Assembly (NCBI GenBank): GCA_910584005.1
Contig: CAJTXR010000002.1
Coordinates: 62,001 to 126,000 of the forward strand
Length of the DNA: 64,000 nt
Reading direction: 5' to 3'
Source of the DNA: an uncultured Anaeroplasmataceae bacterium
Lineage (GTDB): Bacteria; Bacillota_I; Bacilli_A; Acholeplasmatales; Anaeroplasmataceae
Positions within the stretch are counted from its first letter, which is position 1. Every line of letters begins with the position of its first letter. The notes beneath the pieces were generated by a model, which ran no database searches, was not told where the DNA came from, and worked only from the letters and a program-made list of their open reading frames with translations. The position numbers and the translations under genes are program-made. Below are positions 25,027-33,758 of the stretch, piece after piece.

Positions 25027-25994
25027 TGAAAAAAATTTACTACTGTTTTTGTTTGGTTGTATTCTTGTTTTTAACCTCTTGTCAGGATAAAATAGAACCT
25101 CTAGATGAAATAGAAGAATATATAATTCATATAGCCCCAACAGAAGAAGGGAATCTTCAAATGAATTATAAAATTGTTTGGAAAGTTTTAAATTCAGAAA
25201 AAGAAGGGCCATTAGAGTGGGTAAAAATTGGTATTCCTAATTATCATATTCAATCTTTAACTAGTCAAAGTTCTTCTATAAAAGATATCAGTGTTTCCTC
25301 AGATGATGGTGCGTATGTTAGAATCAATTTAGATAGATCCTATTATGCAGAAGAAACAGTTACTATGGAGTTTTCTTTTCTTCAAACCCATATTTACTCC
25401 TTAAAAAAAGAAGAGGTACAATATCGGATTATTCCAGGCTGGTTTGATGAAATACAAGTTAAGCAATTAATCGTTTATTGGGAAAAGAAAGATGTTATAA
25501 GCGAGAATTCAAATTCAAATGATGATAAATATTATATTTGGAGTACTTCTTTAGATTTTGGAGAGAGCATTCAAGTGGATATACAGTATAATGCGTCATC
25601 CTTTACAAATTTATCAAAGAATAATGCGGTACCTAAGAATTACGATCAGTGGATTATTGTTGCAGTTGTAAGTATAATTTTATTATTTGTGGTTATTATT
25701 CTTATATTCAATTGGCTGAGAAGAGATGAGTATTATACTTATCGTGGGTTTAGTGGAAGAAATTTTCATCATCACCATTGGTGGTGGTACTCCTCAGGAG
25801 TGAATCATCATGGAGATCGTATTCAAGATCCAAGAATTATAAATCGGGGTTCATCTCATTCTGGTGGATCTTCTTGTGCCTGTGCTTGTGCATGTGCCTG
25901 TGCTGGTGGTGGAAGAGCAGGATGCTCAAGAAAAGATTTTTATTCTAATGATTCAGAAATGGACCAGTTACTTTCTAAATTAAATCAAAAATAA
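25026..25994 (+). CDS. Lipoprotein/membrane protein with C-terminal Cys-Ala repeat
   Basis: 322 aa. A lipobox LTSC (Cys-19) ends the signal peptide. An extracellular beta-rich domain of about 185 residues, a membrane segment (WIIVAVVSIILLFVVIILIF) and a His/Trp-rich tail follow. The tail contains five Cys-Ala pairs (Cys 284, 286, 288, 290, 292), then GGGRAGC and a helix. All Cys codons are TGT while Ala codons vary, so the repeat is kept at protein level. It may be modified by the coupled radical SAM enzyme. The layout recalls DUF2207-like proteins, but I am not sure. Confidence 0.75.
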   Translation: MKKIYYCFCLVVFLFLTSCQDKIEPLDEIEEYIIHIAPTEEGNLQMNYKIVWKVLNSEKEGPLEWVKIGIPNYHIQSLTSQSSSIKDISVSSDDGAYVRINLDRSYYAEETVTMEFSFLQTHIYSLKKEEVQYRIIPGWFDEIQVKQLIVYWEKKDVISENSNSNDDKYYIWSTSLDFGESIQVDIQYNASSFTNLSKNNAVPKNYDQWIIVAVVSIILLFVVIILIFNWLRRDEYYTYRGFSGRNFHHHHWWWYSSGVNHHGDRIQDPRIINRGSSHSGGSSCACACACACAGGGRAGCSRKDFYSNDSEMDQLLSKLNQK

Positions 25995-26009
25995 TTAGGA
26001 GAAAAACTT

Positions 26010-26777
26010 ATGGAAGTTTTAGTTGAATTCTTTGTAGAGATATTTTTAGAAATCTTTTTTGAGATTGGTGGAGTTGTAATTTCTAAAATTGCCATTGATA
26101 AAAGAAAAAGAAAAATTACAAAGTATTGTATTTCCTTTTTTGTGTTTGCTTGTTGTTTATCTTTAATCATTTATTCTCTAATTGTTAAAAAAATGTTATA
26201 TGTTCAATTAGCTATGGCTTATTTTTTAGGATTATTGGTATGCTATATTTTAGAATTTATTAATAAAAATATGATTTACTCAAAAAAATTGGGAAAAGTT
26301 CTGCTTTACATTAAAAGAGGAATTCATTATGTATTTCCTATCCTTGTCATCACCCTCGTAAACATATATAAGACAGACCAATCTGTATTGATTACCTGTT
26401 TAGCAGTTGTGGTACTTGTTTTGTATTTTGGAGTTATCCTTTACCGAATTACTTATCGCGATACATATTCTAATTTCAAAAGAAGAGCGAAAAAATTTCT
26501 TAAGGATTTTCAAGAATCTGAAGATGAAAAATATTTTGAATCCTTGCTGAAATTATCGGAAAAAAGTCCATCTTACCTGTTGAAATGGATAGAAGAATGT
26601 ACGAAAAAAGAGGTAAATCCGATTTTAAAATTTATTATATTTAGTGAGAGATATTGTACACAAGAATTTTATGATGTTCTTCAAGATATAGCAGACAAGT
26701 ATAATTTAAATATTGAAAGCGAATTATTAGAATTTAAAAATAAATTTATAGAAGAAAGTGAACCTGAAATTTATTAG
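26010..26777 (+). CDS. Unknown membrane protein, 255 aa
   Basis: Hydrophobic segments lie at about residues 38-60, 65-85 and 105-145. A cytoplasmic helical C-terminal domain (about 155-255, Glu/Lys-rich) follows. The N terminus is a Phe/Glu amphipathic helix. AGGAG lies upstream. It follows the Cys-Ala protein by 15 bases and is closed by a terminator, so it probably belongs to the radical SAM operon. No family was recognised. Confidence 0.65.
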   Translation: MEVLVEFFVEIFLEIFFEIGGVVISKIAIDKRKRKITKYCISFFVFACCLSLIIYSLIVKKMLYVQLAMAYFLGLLVCYILEFINKNMIYSKKLGKVLLYIKRGIHYVFPILVITLVNIYKTDQSVLITCLAVVVLVLYFGVILYRITYRDTYSNFKRRAKKFLKDFQESEDEKYFESLLKLSEKSPSYLLKWIEECTKKEVNPILKFIIFSERYCTQEFYDVLQDIADKYNLNIESELLEFKNKFIEESEPEIY

Positions 26778-26787
26778 CTTTAAAAAA

Positions 26788-26815
26788 AATCACTTTGAAT
26801 TGAAAGTGATTTTTT
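26788..26815 (+). terminator. Terminator after the radical SAM operon
   Basis: AATCACTTT / AAAGTGATT stem followed by TTTTATTT. Confidence 0.8.
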
Positions 26816-26886
26816 ATTTGTTTAGAAAAGTCGCTAAAAAAACAGCATTTATTTTTCAAAGTTCTTTTAAATTCATTGATAAAAAA

Positions 26887-26915
26887 TGGTAAAATTTACC
26901 AAATTATGCTATAAT
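26887..26915 (+). promoter_or_regulatory. Promoter for ibrA/ibrB-like pair with inverted-repeat operator
   Basis: TATAAT at 26910-26915 (preceded by TGC) is the -10. The -35 region at 26887 is covered by the 15-base inverted repeat TGGTAAAATTTACCA (26887-26901), 7-bp arms around one base, a likely repressor site. Confidence 0.55.
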
Positions 26916-26947
26916 AAAGTGAATTTTGTTCTAAAAGGAGCCGGTTT

Positions 26948-28267
26948 ATGAAAAAGAAATACTTAGATATTAATGTATATGAAAGCCTATTAAATCGATT
27001 AAAATTCATTTTTGAGGAATTTGAGAATATCTTTGTATCTTTTTCAGGAGGAAAAGATAGCGGATTACTATTAGAACTGGTTTTAGACTTTCAAAAGAAG
27101 CATTACCCTCATCGCAAAATTGGTGTATTCCATCAGGACTTTGAAGCTCAATATTCCTACACAACAAAATATGTAGAAGAAACATTTGAACGAATCAAAG
27201 ATGAAGCAGAGCTATATTGGGTATGCTTGCCAATGGCTACTAGAACAGCACTGAGTAATTATGAAATGTTTTGGTATCCTTGGGATGACAAAGCCAAAGA
27301 TATATGGGTAAGACCTATTCCAAACCATGAATATGTAATTACTTTAGAAAATAATCCAATTACAACCTATAAGTATCGTATGCATCAAGAAGATCTTGCG
27401 AAGCAATTTGGTAGATGGTATAAACTATCTCATGGGGATACATCAACCATCTGCTTATTAGGAATTCGAGCAGATGAATCCTTACAACGATATAATGGTT
27501 TTTTAAATAAAAAAAGAGGATATAAGCATAATTGTTATATTACTCAACAATTTAAAAATGTATGGTGTGCCTCTCCGCTTTATGATTGGAGTGTTCAGGA
27601 TGTATGGCATGCGATTGCCAAAAATGGATATACCTATAATCAATTATATGATATGCTTTATTTGGCAGGAGTTAAACCAACCCAAATGAGAGTAGCTTCT
27701 CCTTTTAATGATTACGCTAAGGATTGTCTAAATTTATATCGTGTGATAGAACCTGAAACATGGACTAAATTATTAGGTAGAGTTAAAGGCGTAAATTTTG
27801 CTTGTATATATGGACGGACAAAAGCCTTAGGATATCGCAATATTACACTGCCTGAAGGTCATACATGGGAATCTTATACAAAGTTTTTACTCTCCACATT
27901 GCCAAGAAGGATTAGGAACAATTATATTAAAAAATTTAAAACATCAATTGATTTTTGGCATACAATTGGTGGTGGTCTTGAAGAAGAAACAATTAAAGAG
28001 TTAGAGGAGCATGGATATTTAATTCGTAGAAATGGAGTTTCAAATTATACTATTTTTAGAAATTCTAGAATTGTATTTATGTGTAAGATACCTGATCATA
28101 CAGATGATATTAAATCCACAAAGGATATCCCTAGCTGGAAAAGAATGTGTTATTGTATATTGAAAAATGATCATATTTGCAGATCTATGGGATTTGGACT
28201 CACTCGAGATCAGCAAAATAAAATAAAAATGATAAAAGAAAAATATGATGGATTGGAGGAATTATAA
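26948..28267 (+). CDS. PAPS-reductase-family protein, IbrA/DUF3440-like
   Basis: 439 aa. An N-terminal PP-loop ATP pyrophosphatase motif SGGKDS (residues 33-38) and the DUF3440-like C-terminal region (DIPSWKRMCYCILKNDHICRSMGF) are visible. Such proteins adenylate a substrate rather than reduce PAPS; the E. coli pair IbrA/IbrB was named for activating immunoglobulin-binding protein genes, and related pairs occur on mobile DNA. AAAGGAG precedes the ATG. It overlaps by one base with a ParB-like gene. The true reaction is not known. Confidence 0.8.
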   Translation: MKKKYLDINVYESLLNRLKFIFEEFENIFVSFSGGKDSGLLLELVLDFQKKHYPHRKIGVFHQDFEAQYSYTTKYVEETFERIKDEAELYWVCLPMATRTALSNYEMFWYPWDDKAKDIWVRPIPNHEYVITLENNPITTYKYRMHQEDLAKQFGRWYKLSHGDTSTICLLGIRADESLQRYNGFLNKKRGYKHNCYITQQFKNVWCASPLYDWSVQDVWHAIAKNGYTYNQLYDMLYLAGVKPTQMRVASPFNDYAKDCLNLYRVIEPETWTKLLGRVKGVNFACIYGRTKALGYRNITLPEGHTWESYTKFLLSTLPRRIRNNYIKKFKTSIDFWHTIGGGLEEETIKELEEHGYLIRRNGVSNYTIFRNSRIVFMCKIPDHTDDIKSTKDIPSWKRMCYCILKNDHICRSMGFGLTRDQQNKIKMIKEKYDGLEEL

Positions 28268-28833
28268 TGGAGTTTAAAAGTCCTGTTTACAATATTAGAT
28301 CGGTTCCGATTGAAAAGATTGATCCTAATGATTATAATCCAAATTCTGTTGCACCTCCAGAGATGAGGTTACTTTATGATAGTATCAAAGAAGACGGATA
28401 TACGATGCCAATTGTTTGTTACTATAATAAAGCTGAAGATCGTTATATTATAGTTGATGGGTTTCATCGCTATCGAGTAATGCTTGAATATCAAGATATT
28501 TATGAAAGAGAAAAAGGATTACTCCCTGTATCTGTTATAGACAAGCCATTAGAAAAGAGGATGGCAAGTACAATTCGGCATAATCGGGCTCGCGGGACTC
28601 ATAATGTAGATTTAATGAGTAATATTATTAGTGAACTTCATGAACTTGGACGTTCTGATGCTTGGATTTCTAAGCATTTAGGAATGGAAAAGGATGAAAT
28701 ATTGCGTTTAAAACAAATCACGGGTCTTTCAAAATTATTTCAAGATGTTGAATTTGGAAAAAGTTGGATTCCTGAAGATGATTTTGATATGAACTTTGAA
28801 AAAGAAGAAGAGTATTTAGTTGGAAGTAAATAA
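28267..28833 (+). CDS. ParB-like protein, IbrB type
   Basis: 188 aa. A ParB N-terminal fold (IDPNDYNPNSVAPPEMRLLYDSI) with the nucleotide-binding GFHRYR motif is followed by a helix-turn-helix region (RSDAWISKHLGMEKDEILRLKQI). ParB-fold proteins bind CTP or DNA. It shares one base (TAATG) with the ibrA-like gene, so the two are made together. It is not a chromosome partition ParB, as no parA or parS context is present. Confidence 0.82.
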   Translation: MEFKSPVYNIRSVPIEKIDPNDYNPNSVAPPEMRLLYDSIKEDGYTMPIVCYYNKAEDRYIIVDGFHRYRVMLEYQDIYEREKGLLPVSVIDKPLEKRMASTIRHNRARGTHNVDLMSNIISELHELGRSDAWISKHLGMEKDEILRLKQITGLSKLFQDVEFGKSWIPEDDFDMNFEKEEEYLVGSK

Positions 28834-28840
28834 AAAATAA

Positions 28841-28867
28841 AAAAAAGCCAATAACTGTTGGCTTTTT
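28841..28867. terminator. Bidirectional terminator between ibrB-like gene and the tRNA pair
   Basis: AAAGCCAA / TTGGCTTT stem flanked by A and T runs. Confidence 0.8.
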
Positions 28868-28878
28868 GAATTTTCTTA

Positions 28879-28955
28879 TGGCGCACCCTAGAGGATTCGA
28901 ACCCCTAACCTTTTGATCCGTAGTCAAACGATCTATCCAATTGATCTAAGGGTGC
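28879..28955 (-). tRNA. tRNA-Arg (ACG)
   Basis: Minus-strand cloverleaf: acceptor GCACCCT pairs with AGGGTGC, D-arm GATC/GATC, anticodon loop CTACGGA giving ACG, T-arm with TTCGAAT, discriminator G and encoded CCA. Twelve bases after tRNA-Asp. Confidence 0.93.
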
Positions 28956-28967
28956 AAGCTTTTCTAA

Positions 28968-29043
28968 TGGCGGTTCGGACGGGACTTGAACCCGCGATCT
29001 CCAGTGTGACAGACTAGCATGTTAACCACTACACCACCGAACC
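28968..29043 (-). tRNA. tRNA-Asp (GTC)
   Basis: Minus-strand cloverleaf: acceptor GGTTCGG pairs with CCGAACC, anticodon loop CTGTCAC giving GTC, T-loop TTCAAGT, discriminator G and encoded CCA. First gene of the two-tRNA unit. Confidence 0.95.
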
Positions 29044-29061
29044 ATCTCTTAACGCTTGATT

Positions 29062-29091
29062 ATTATATCATATTTACTAGTTTAAAAACAA
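29062..29091 (-). promoter_or_regulatory. Promoter for the tRNA-Asp/tRNA-Arg unit
   Basis: TTGTTT (29091-29086) and TATAAT (29067-29062) on the minus strand are 18 bases apart, with TGA before the -10. Confidence 0.65.
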
Positions 29092-29147
29092 GTACTTTTT
29101 TTCTTTTTTTAAAAAGCATATAATTAATACAAGAAAGAAGGATGGTT

Positions 29148-30176
29148 ATGAATAAAGAATATTTATCTCAAATAATAAAACAAATTTTTGCGTGTGACTC
29201 TCCAACTGGATATAGTCATAATATAAATCAAACCCTTTTACAGTTGTTAAACGATCTTGGGTATTATCCTGAGATTACAAATAAAGGAAATATCCAACTT
29301 TTTATTGAAGGGAAAAATCATTCCAAAACGGTAGCAACAAGTGCCCATGTGGATACATTAGGATTGATGGTGCGGTCTATAAATTCAGATGGGACCCTAT
29401 CTGTGACAAATGTAGGAGGGCCATCTATTCCAACATTAGATGGAGAATACTGTACCATTGTGACCCGTTCACATCAAAAATATACAGGAACAATTTTATG
29501 TACAAGTGCATCTGTTCATGTTTATGAGGATGCGAAAAGTAAACCTCGAGATTTAGATTCAATGATGGTTCGGATTGATGAAAAGGTCTTCTGTAAGGAG
29601 GATGTTAGAAATTTAGGAATTGATCATGGAGATTATATCTTTATTGATCCTAAAACAACAATAACTCCTAGTGGTTTTTTAAAAAGTCGATTTATTGATG
29701 ATAAAGGAAGTGTATGTGCAATTCTTTGTGTGTTAAAAGAAATAAAGGAAAAAAAGATTATGCCTGCATATGATACTTTTGTTTATTTTGTGAATCAAGA
29801 GGAAGTAGGACATGGTGCAGCTACTGTGAATGCTAAAATTGATGAGTTTGTTACAGTAGATATGGGATGTATAGGAAAAGATTTAGCTGGAAATGAATAT
29901 AAGGTTTCTATATGTGCGAAAGATTCAGGTGGACCTTATAGTTATGATCTTACTACAAAGCTAATTCATTTGGCTCAACAAAATGAAATTCAATATGTAG
30001 TAGATATTTTTCCATATTATGGTTCAGATATAGGAGCAGCATGGAGAAGTGGAGTAGATTGTGCAGGAGCTTTAATTGGGCCAGGAGTACATGCAAGTCA
30101 TGGAATGGAACGAACTCATTTAGATTCTATTGAGCAGACAATAAAGCTTTTATATTTATATCTCATTCACGAGTAA
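29148..30176 (+). CDS. M42-family metallopeptidase
   Basis: 342 aa. Metal and catalytic motifs of the M42 aminopeptidases are present: SAHVDTLG (His, Asp), RFIDDKGS (Asp), NQEEVGHGA (Glu, Glu), VTVDMG (Asp) and HGMERTH (His). It is a cytoplasmic cobalt/zinc aminopeptidase of tetrahedral assemblies. ATG 29148 is favoured because GAAGG lies just before the in-frame ATG at 29142. Substrate not visible. Confidence 0.9.
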   Translation: MNKEYLSQIIKQIFACDSPTGYSHNINQTLLQLLNDLGYYPEITNKGNIQLFIEGKNHSKTVATSAHVDTLGLMVRSINSDGTLSVTNVGGPSIPTLDGEYCTIVTRSHQKYTGTILCTSASVHVYEDAKSKPRDLDSMMVRIDEKVFCKEDVRNLGIDHGDYIFIDPKTTITPSGFLKSRFIDDKGSVCAILCVLKEIKEKKIMPAYDTFVYFVNQEEVGHGAATVNAKIDEFVTVDMGCIGKDLAGNEYKVSICAKDSGGPYSYDLTTKLIHLAQQNEIQYVVDIFPYYGSDIGAAWRSGVDCAGALIGPGVHASHGMERTHLDSIEQTIKLLYLYLIHE

Positions 30177-30248
30177 AAAGAAGAGAAGAGTATCTTCTTT
30201 TCTTTTTTATTTCGTGATATAATGAAAAAAAGAATAGAGGGGAAAAAT

Positions 30249-31337
30249 ATGCTTAAAGATTTGATATTAGATAACGAAAGAAAAATAGAAAAATTTGATA
30301 TAAATTATTTTAAAAAAGCAAAAAATTATCCTGTGGTGGCTTCTCTTTCAGCATTAGAAACGACGAATGAAATACAAAAATGCTACTTTGAACAGGAGGA
30401 TTCAACCATTTCTTTTAATGTATTAAAACTCTATGCATTATTGCAGAGTCTTTTTGTTTCAATAGATTCTTTATATGCCCTCTCTTATTCGTTAACGAAA
30501 AGTAAAAGTTTTATAAATATTAATAAAAATCAAATCCTAAGAGAATTAAAATATATTCGAAATGATGTGGTTGGGCATCCTGCCAATCGTATGTATAATT
30601 CTTCTGTTCTTGCATACTGTATCCTTGATAATGAGAGCGTAACAAAAAAAGAATTTTCTTATGATATTTATACAGGACAAGGTGTGGAAAAAAAGAAAGT
30701 GGATGTTGAACAATTAATCCAATCCTATTATTTAGAATGTAATACATTATTAAAAGAATTACAAAGTGTTGCTAAGGATGAACGACAAAATTCAATGTTG
30801 ATTCATATGTCAATAGAGGCTATAAATTTATTTGATATGGAAGGAAATTACAAAGATAAACTTGAGGAATTAAAAAAATTGTATTTTACTTTGTACCCTT
30901 CTGCAACCTCTAATCAGCATCGTTTCTTATGGCGAATGGAGCTCATTGAGGAATTATTAAATTATGAAAACAAAGATCAAGATATTCAAGAGTTAAAAGA
31001 ATATGCAATTGGTCTAGAAATTATTAAAATTTATCAACTTCTTTCAGGTAAACTTTATCCAATGTCTTTAGGGAGAAGAAAGCCATTTTTAGTTTCATCT
31101 TTTTATCGATTTATCAAGAAAAATAAAACTTCATTACAGCATATAGATAAAATAACGGATATCAAAAATCCATTAATTAAAAATTCTTTTGAAGAATTAT
31201 TAAAATTGGCCATAGATAAAAATGCGATAGGACCAATAAAATATATAACATTATTGCAGGAATTATATCAAAATCAAAATGATTCTTTGCTCTATGCATT
31301 ATCATTACCATTAAAGGAGTATAAAAAAGGGAAATAA
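30249..31337 (+). CDS. Unknown helical protein with HEPN-like RNxxxGH motif, 362 aa
   Basis: All-helical, no membrane segment. The N-terminal 170 residues contain ILRELKYIRNDVVGHPANR, an R-x5-H pattern of the kind seen in HEPN ribonuclease domains (R-x4-6-H). The rest is Leu/Lys/Glu-rich and unassigned. AGAGGGG precedes ATG 30249. An earlier ATG at 30222 lies inside the -10 box TATAAT (30218-30223), so it is rejected. It stands alone ahead of typA. No antitoxin partner is visible, so a toxin role is not supported. Confidence 0.6.
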   Translation: MLKDLILDNERKIEKFDINYFKKAKNYPVVASLSALETTNEIQKCYFEQEDSTISFNVLKLYALLQSLFVSIDSLYALSYSLTKSKSFININKNQILRELKYIRNDVVGHPANRMYNSSVLAYCILDNESVTKKEFSYDIYTGQGVEKKKVDVEQLIQSYYLECNTLLKELQSVAKDERQNSMLIHMSIEAINLFDMEGNYKDKLEELKKLYFTLYPSATSNQHRFLWRMELIEELLNYENKDQDIQELKEYAIGLEIIKIYQLLSGKLYPMSLGRRKPFLVSSFYRFIKKNKTSLQHIDKITDIKNPLIKNSFEELLKLAIDKNAIGPIKYITLLQELYQNQNDSLLYALSLPLKEYKKGK

Positions 31338-31408
31338 TCCAAAATTTATATAGATATAATTCTTAATTTTTGGTATAATACCTTTTGTATTTTTGTTGGA
31401 GGTTGCTT

Positions 31409-33241
31409 ATGGATATAAGAAATATTGCGATTATAGCTCATGTCGATCATGGGAAAACTACTTTAGTCGACAAGTTATTAAAAAGTTCACATACTTTTAG
31501 AGAGAATCAGGTTGTAGAAGAACGAGTAATGGATTCTAACGCTTTAGAGCGTGAAAGAGGAATTACAATCTTGGCTAAAAATACAGCAGTGATTTATAAG
31601 GATACAAAAATTAACATATTAGATACACCTGGACATGCCGATTTTTCTGGTGAAGTAGAACGAATTATGAAAATGGTGGATGGTGTGGTTTTGGTTGTGG
31701 ATGCTTATGAAGGAACAATGCCACAAACAAGGTTTGTATTAAAAAAAGCATTTGAAGCTCATTTAAAGCCAATTGTTGTTATTAATAAAGTGGATAAACC
31801 TTCTGCAAGACCAATTGAGGTAATTGATGAGGTCTTAGAGCTATTCATTGATTTAGGCTGTGATGAGGATGAACTAGATTTCCCTGTTTGTTTTGCATCA
31901 GCAGTTAATAATACTTGTTCATTGTCAAGTGATCTTTCAACTCAAAAAGTAGGAATGGAGCCTTTATTAGACATGATTTTAAAAGAAATTCCTGCTCCTT
32001 GTATGGATAAAAAATCTCCTCTCCAACTCCAACCTGCTTTGCTAGATTATACAGATTTTGTTGGTCGTATTGGAATTGGTAAGATTGCAAGAGGAACAAT
32101 TCACTCAGGTGAAATTGTTTCTTGTTGTAGACTAGATGGAACAATTAAAAGTTTTAGAGTACAGAAACTTTATGGCTTTTTAGGTTTAGATCGTATAGAA
32201 GTTAAAGAGGCTTCAGCTGGAGAAATTGTGGCTGTTTCAGGCTTAGGGGATATTTCAGTTGGGGAAACCATATGTACACAAGGACAAGAAGAAGCATTAG
32301 AAAAAATCCATATTTCAGAACCTACTGTCCAAATGACTTTTGGTACGAATACCTCTCCTTTTTGTGGAAAGGATGGCAAAAATGTCACCGCAACAAAATT
32401 AGAGGAACGTTTATTTAGAGAGGTTCAAAAGGATGTATCATTAAAGGTCCAAAGAATTGAACGGGCAGAAGAATGGCTTGTATCTGGTCGTGGAGAATTA
32501 CATTTGAGTATTTTAATTGAAACAATGCGTAGAGAAGGCTATGAATTTCAAGTTTCACGGCCTCATGTCATTATGAAAGAGGTAAATGGGGTAACTTGCG
32601 AACCCTATGAATATTGTGTGATTGATGTGCCTTCAGATTCAGCAGGTTCAGTAATTGAAATGCTTGGAAATCGACATGGAACTATGGAAAGTATGTCTAA
32701 TACGGAAACCCAAACACGATTAATTTACACAATTCCTTCTCGAGGATTAATTGGCTTTAATACAGATTTTATGACTGCGACAAAAGGTTATGGCATTCTA
32801 AATCACAGCTATTTAGAATATCGTCCTATGGAAAATATAGCAATTGCAGAACGTTCGACAGGAGTTTTAGTTTCTATGGCTTTAGGTCAATCTACAGCAT
32901 ACTCTATTGGTGCTTTAGAGGATCGTGGAACAATGTTCATTGCTCCAGGAGAAGAAATTTATGAAGGCATGATTGTTGGTGAAGCAAATAAAAATTTAGA
33001 TTTGGCTGTCAATGTAGTTCGAGCAAAACAACAAACCAATACTCGTTCTTCTAATAAGGACACAACCGTTGTCTTAAAAACTCCAAGAGTTTTAACTTTA
33101 GAAGCTTGTTTAGAATTTATAAATGAGGATGAACTCGTTGAGATTACACCTAAAAATATTCGTTTGCGTAAACGTATATTAGATACAGTAGAACGAAAAA
33201 AATATGATGCTAAAATTAGAAATATGAAAGAAGAGGCCTAA
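31409..33241 (+). CDS. typA: Ribosome-associated GTPase TypA/BipA
   Basis: 610 aa. G1 AHVDHGKTT, switch II DTPGHADF, G4 NKVDKP, and EF-G-like domains III, V and the C-terminal BipA domain (STGVLVSMALGQSTAYSIGALEDRG) are all present. It is a translational GTPase acting on ribosome assembly under stress or cold. TTGGAGGT precedes ATG 31409. Single-gene unit with TATAAT at 31374-31379. Confidence 0.97.
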   Translation: MDIRNIAIIAHVDHGKTTLVDKLLKSSHTFRENQVVEERVMDSNALERERGITILAKNTAVIYKDTKINILDTPGHADFSGEVERIMKMVDGVVLVVDAYEGTMPQTRFVLKKAFEAHLKPIVVINKVDKPSARPIEVIDEVLELFIDLGCDEDELDFPVCFASAVNNTCSLSSDLSTQKVGMEPLLDMILKEIPAPCMDKKSPLQLQPALLDYTDFVGRIGIGKIARGTIHSGEIVSCCRLDGTIKSFRVQKLYGFLGLDRIEVKEASAGEIVAVSGLGDISVGETICTQGQEEALEKIHISEPTVQMTFGTNTSPFCGKDGKNVTATKLEERLFREVQKDVSLKVQRIERAEEWLVSGRGELHLSILIETMRREGYEFQVSRPHVIMKEVNGVTCEPYEYCVIDVPSDSAGSVIEMLGNRHGTMESMSNTETQTRLIYTIPSRGLIGFNTDFMTATKGYGILNHSYLEYRPMENIAIAERSTGVLVSMALGQSTAYSIGALEDRGTMFIAPGEEIYEGMIVGEANKNLDLAVNVVRAKQQTNTRSSNKDTTVVLKTPRVLTLEACLEFINEDELVEITPKNIRLRKRILDTVERKKYDAKIRNMKEEA

Positions 33242-33300
33242 TTTCATAAAATTTCTCTTCATATGTTTATTTTTTAAAAAATAGAATCCTTTGGAAACAC

Positions 33301-33330
33301 TTGACAAAGTCAAGTAAAACATTTTATAAT
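33301..33330 (+). promoter_or_regulatory. Promoter for the DUF4234 gene
   Basis: TTGACA (33301-33306) and TATAAT (33325-33330) are 18 bases apart. Confidence 0.8.
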
Positions 33331-33366
33331 ATGAATATATTCATTAAGATGTAGGAGAGGATAGTA

Positions 33367-33699
33367 ATGAAAAAAAGAGAAGTATTAACTGTTGTTTTAC
33401 TTGGCCTATTTACTTGTGGAATCTATTCTTTATATTGGTTTTATACAACCGCAGAAGATTTAAATGTGGAAGATGATGAAGAACCATTAATGAATTATAT
33501 TCTTGCAATACTTTTAGGCATAGTCACTTGTGGTATTTACTTAATTTATTGGGATTATAAGTTCTATCAAAAGGTGGACAAGGTTACAGGTGAAAATAAC
33601 GCAATTGTTAACTTTTTACTAGGGTTATTCCTTACACCAATTGTTGGTATGGCAATTGCCCAAAATTCAATTAATAGTCACGCAAAAGATGAGGATTAA
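33367..33699 (+). CDS. DUF4234-like small membrane protein
   Basis: 110 aa with three hydrophobic segments. The repeated unit LGLFTCGIYSLYWFYTTAEDLN and LGIVTCGIYLIYWDYKFYQKV is the DUF4234 signature. Function unknown. AGGAGAGG lies upstream; a perfect palindromic terminator follows. Confidence 0.8.
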   Translation: MKKREVLTVVLLGLFTCGIYSLYWFYTTAEDLNVEDDEEPLMNYILAILLGIVTCGIYLIYWDYKFYQKVDKVTGENNAIVNFLLGLFLTPIVGMAIAQNSINSHAKDED

Positions 33700-33706
33700 G
33701 ACAAGA

Positions 33707-33744
33707 GAATTCACCTGTTAAATTTAACAGGTGAATTCTTTTTT
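33707..33744 (+). terminator. Perfect-palindrome terminator after the DUF4234 gene
   Basis: A 32-base exact palindrome (16-bp arms with EcoRI-type GAATTC ends and no unpaired loop sequence in the DNA) is followed by TTTTTT. Confidence 0.8.
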
Positions 33745-33758
33745 AAAGGAGAAAGAAC

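Noticed and set aside
25862..25920. Cys-Ala repeat as a simple DNA repeat
   Set aside because: Alanine codons vary (gcc, gct, gca), so it is not a pure DNA slippage tract.
28267..28833. Chromosome-partition ParB
   Set aside because: No parA or parS context; it is coupled to a PP-loop protein as in IbrA/IbrB pairs.
33707..33738. Perfect 32-base palindrome as an operator or mobile-element end
   Set aside because: It directly follows a stop codon and is followed by six T, so a terminator explains it.
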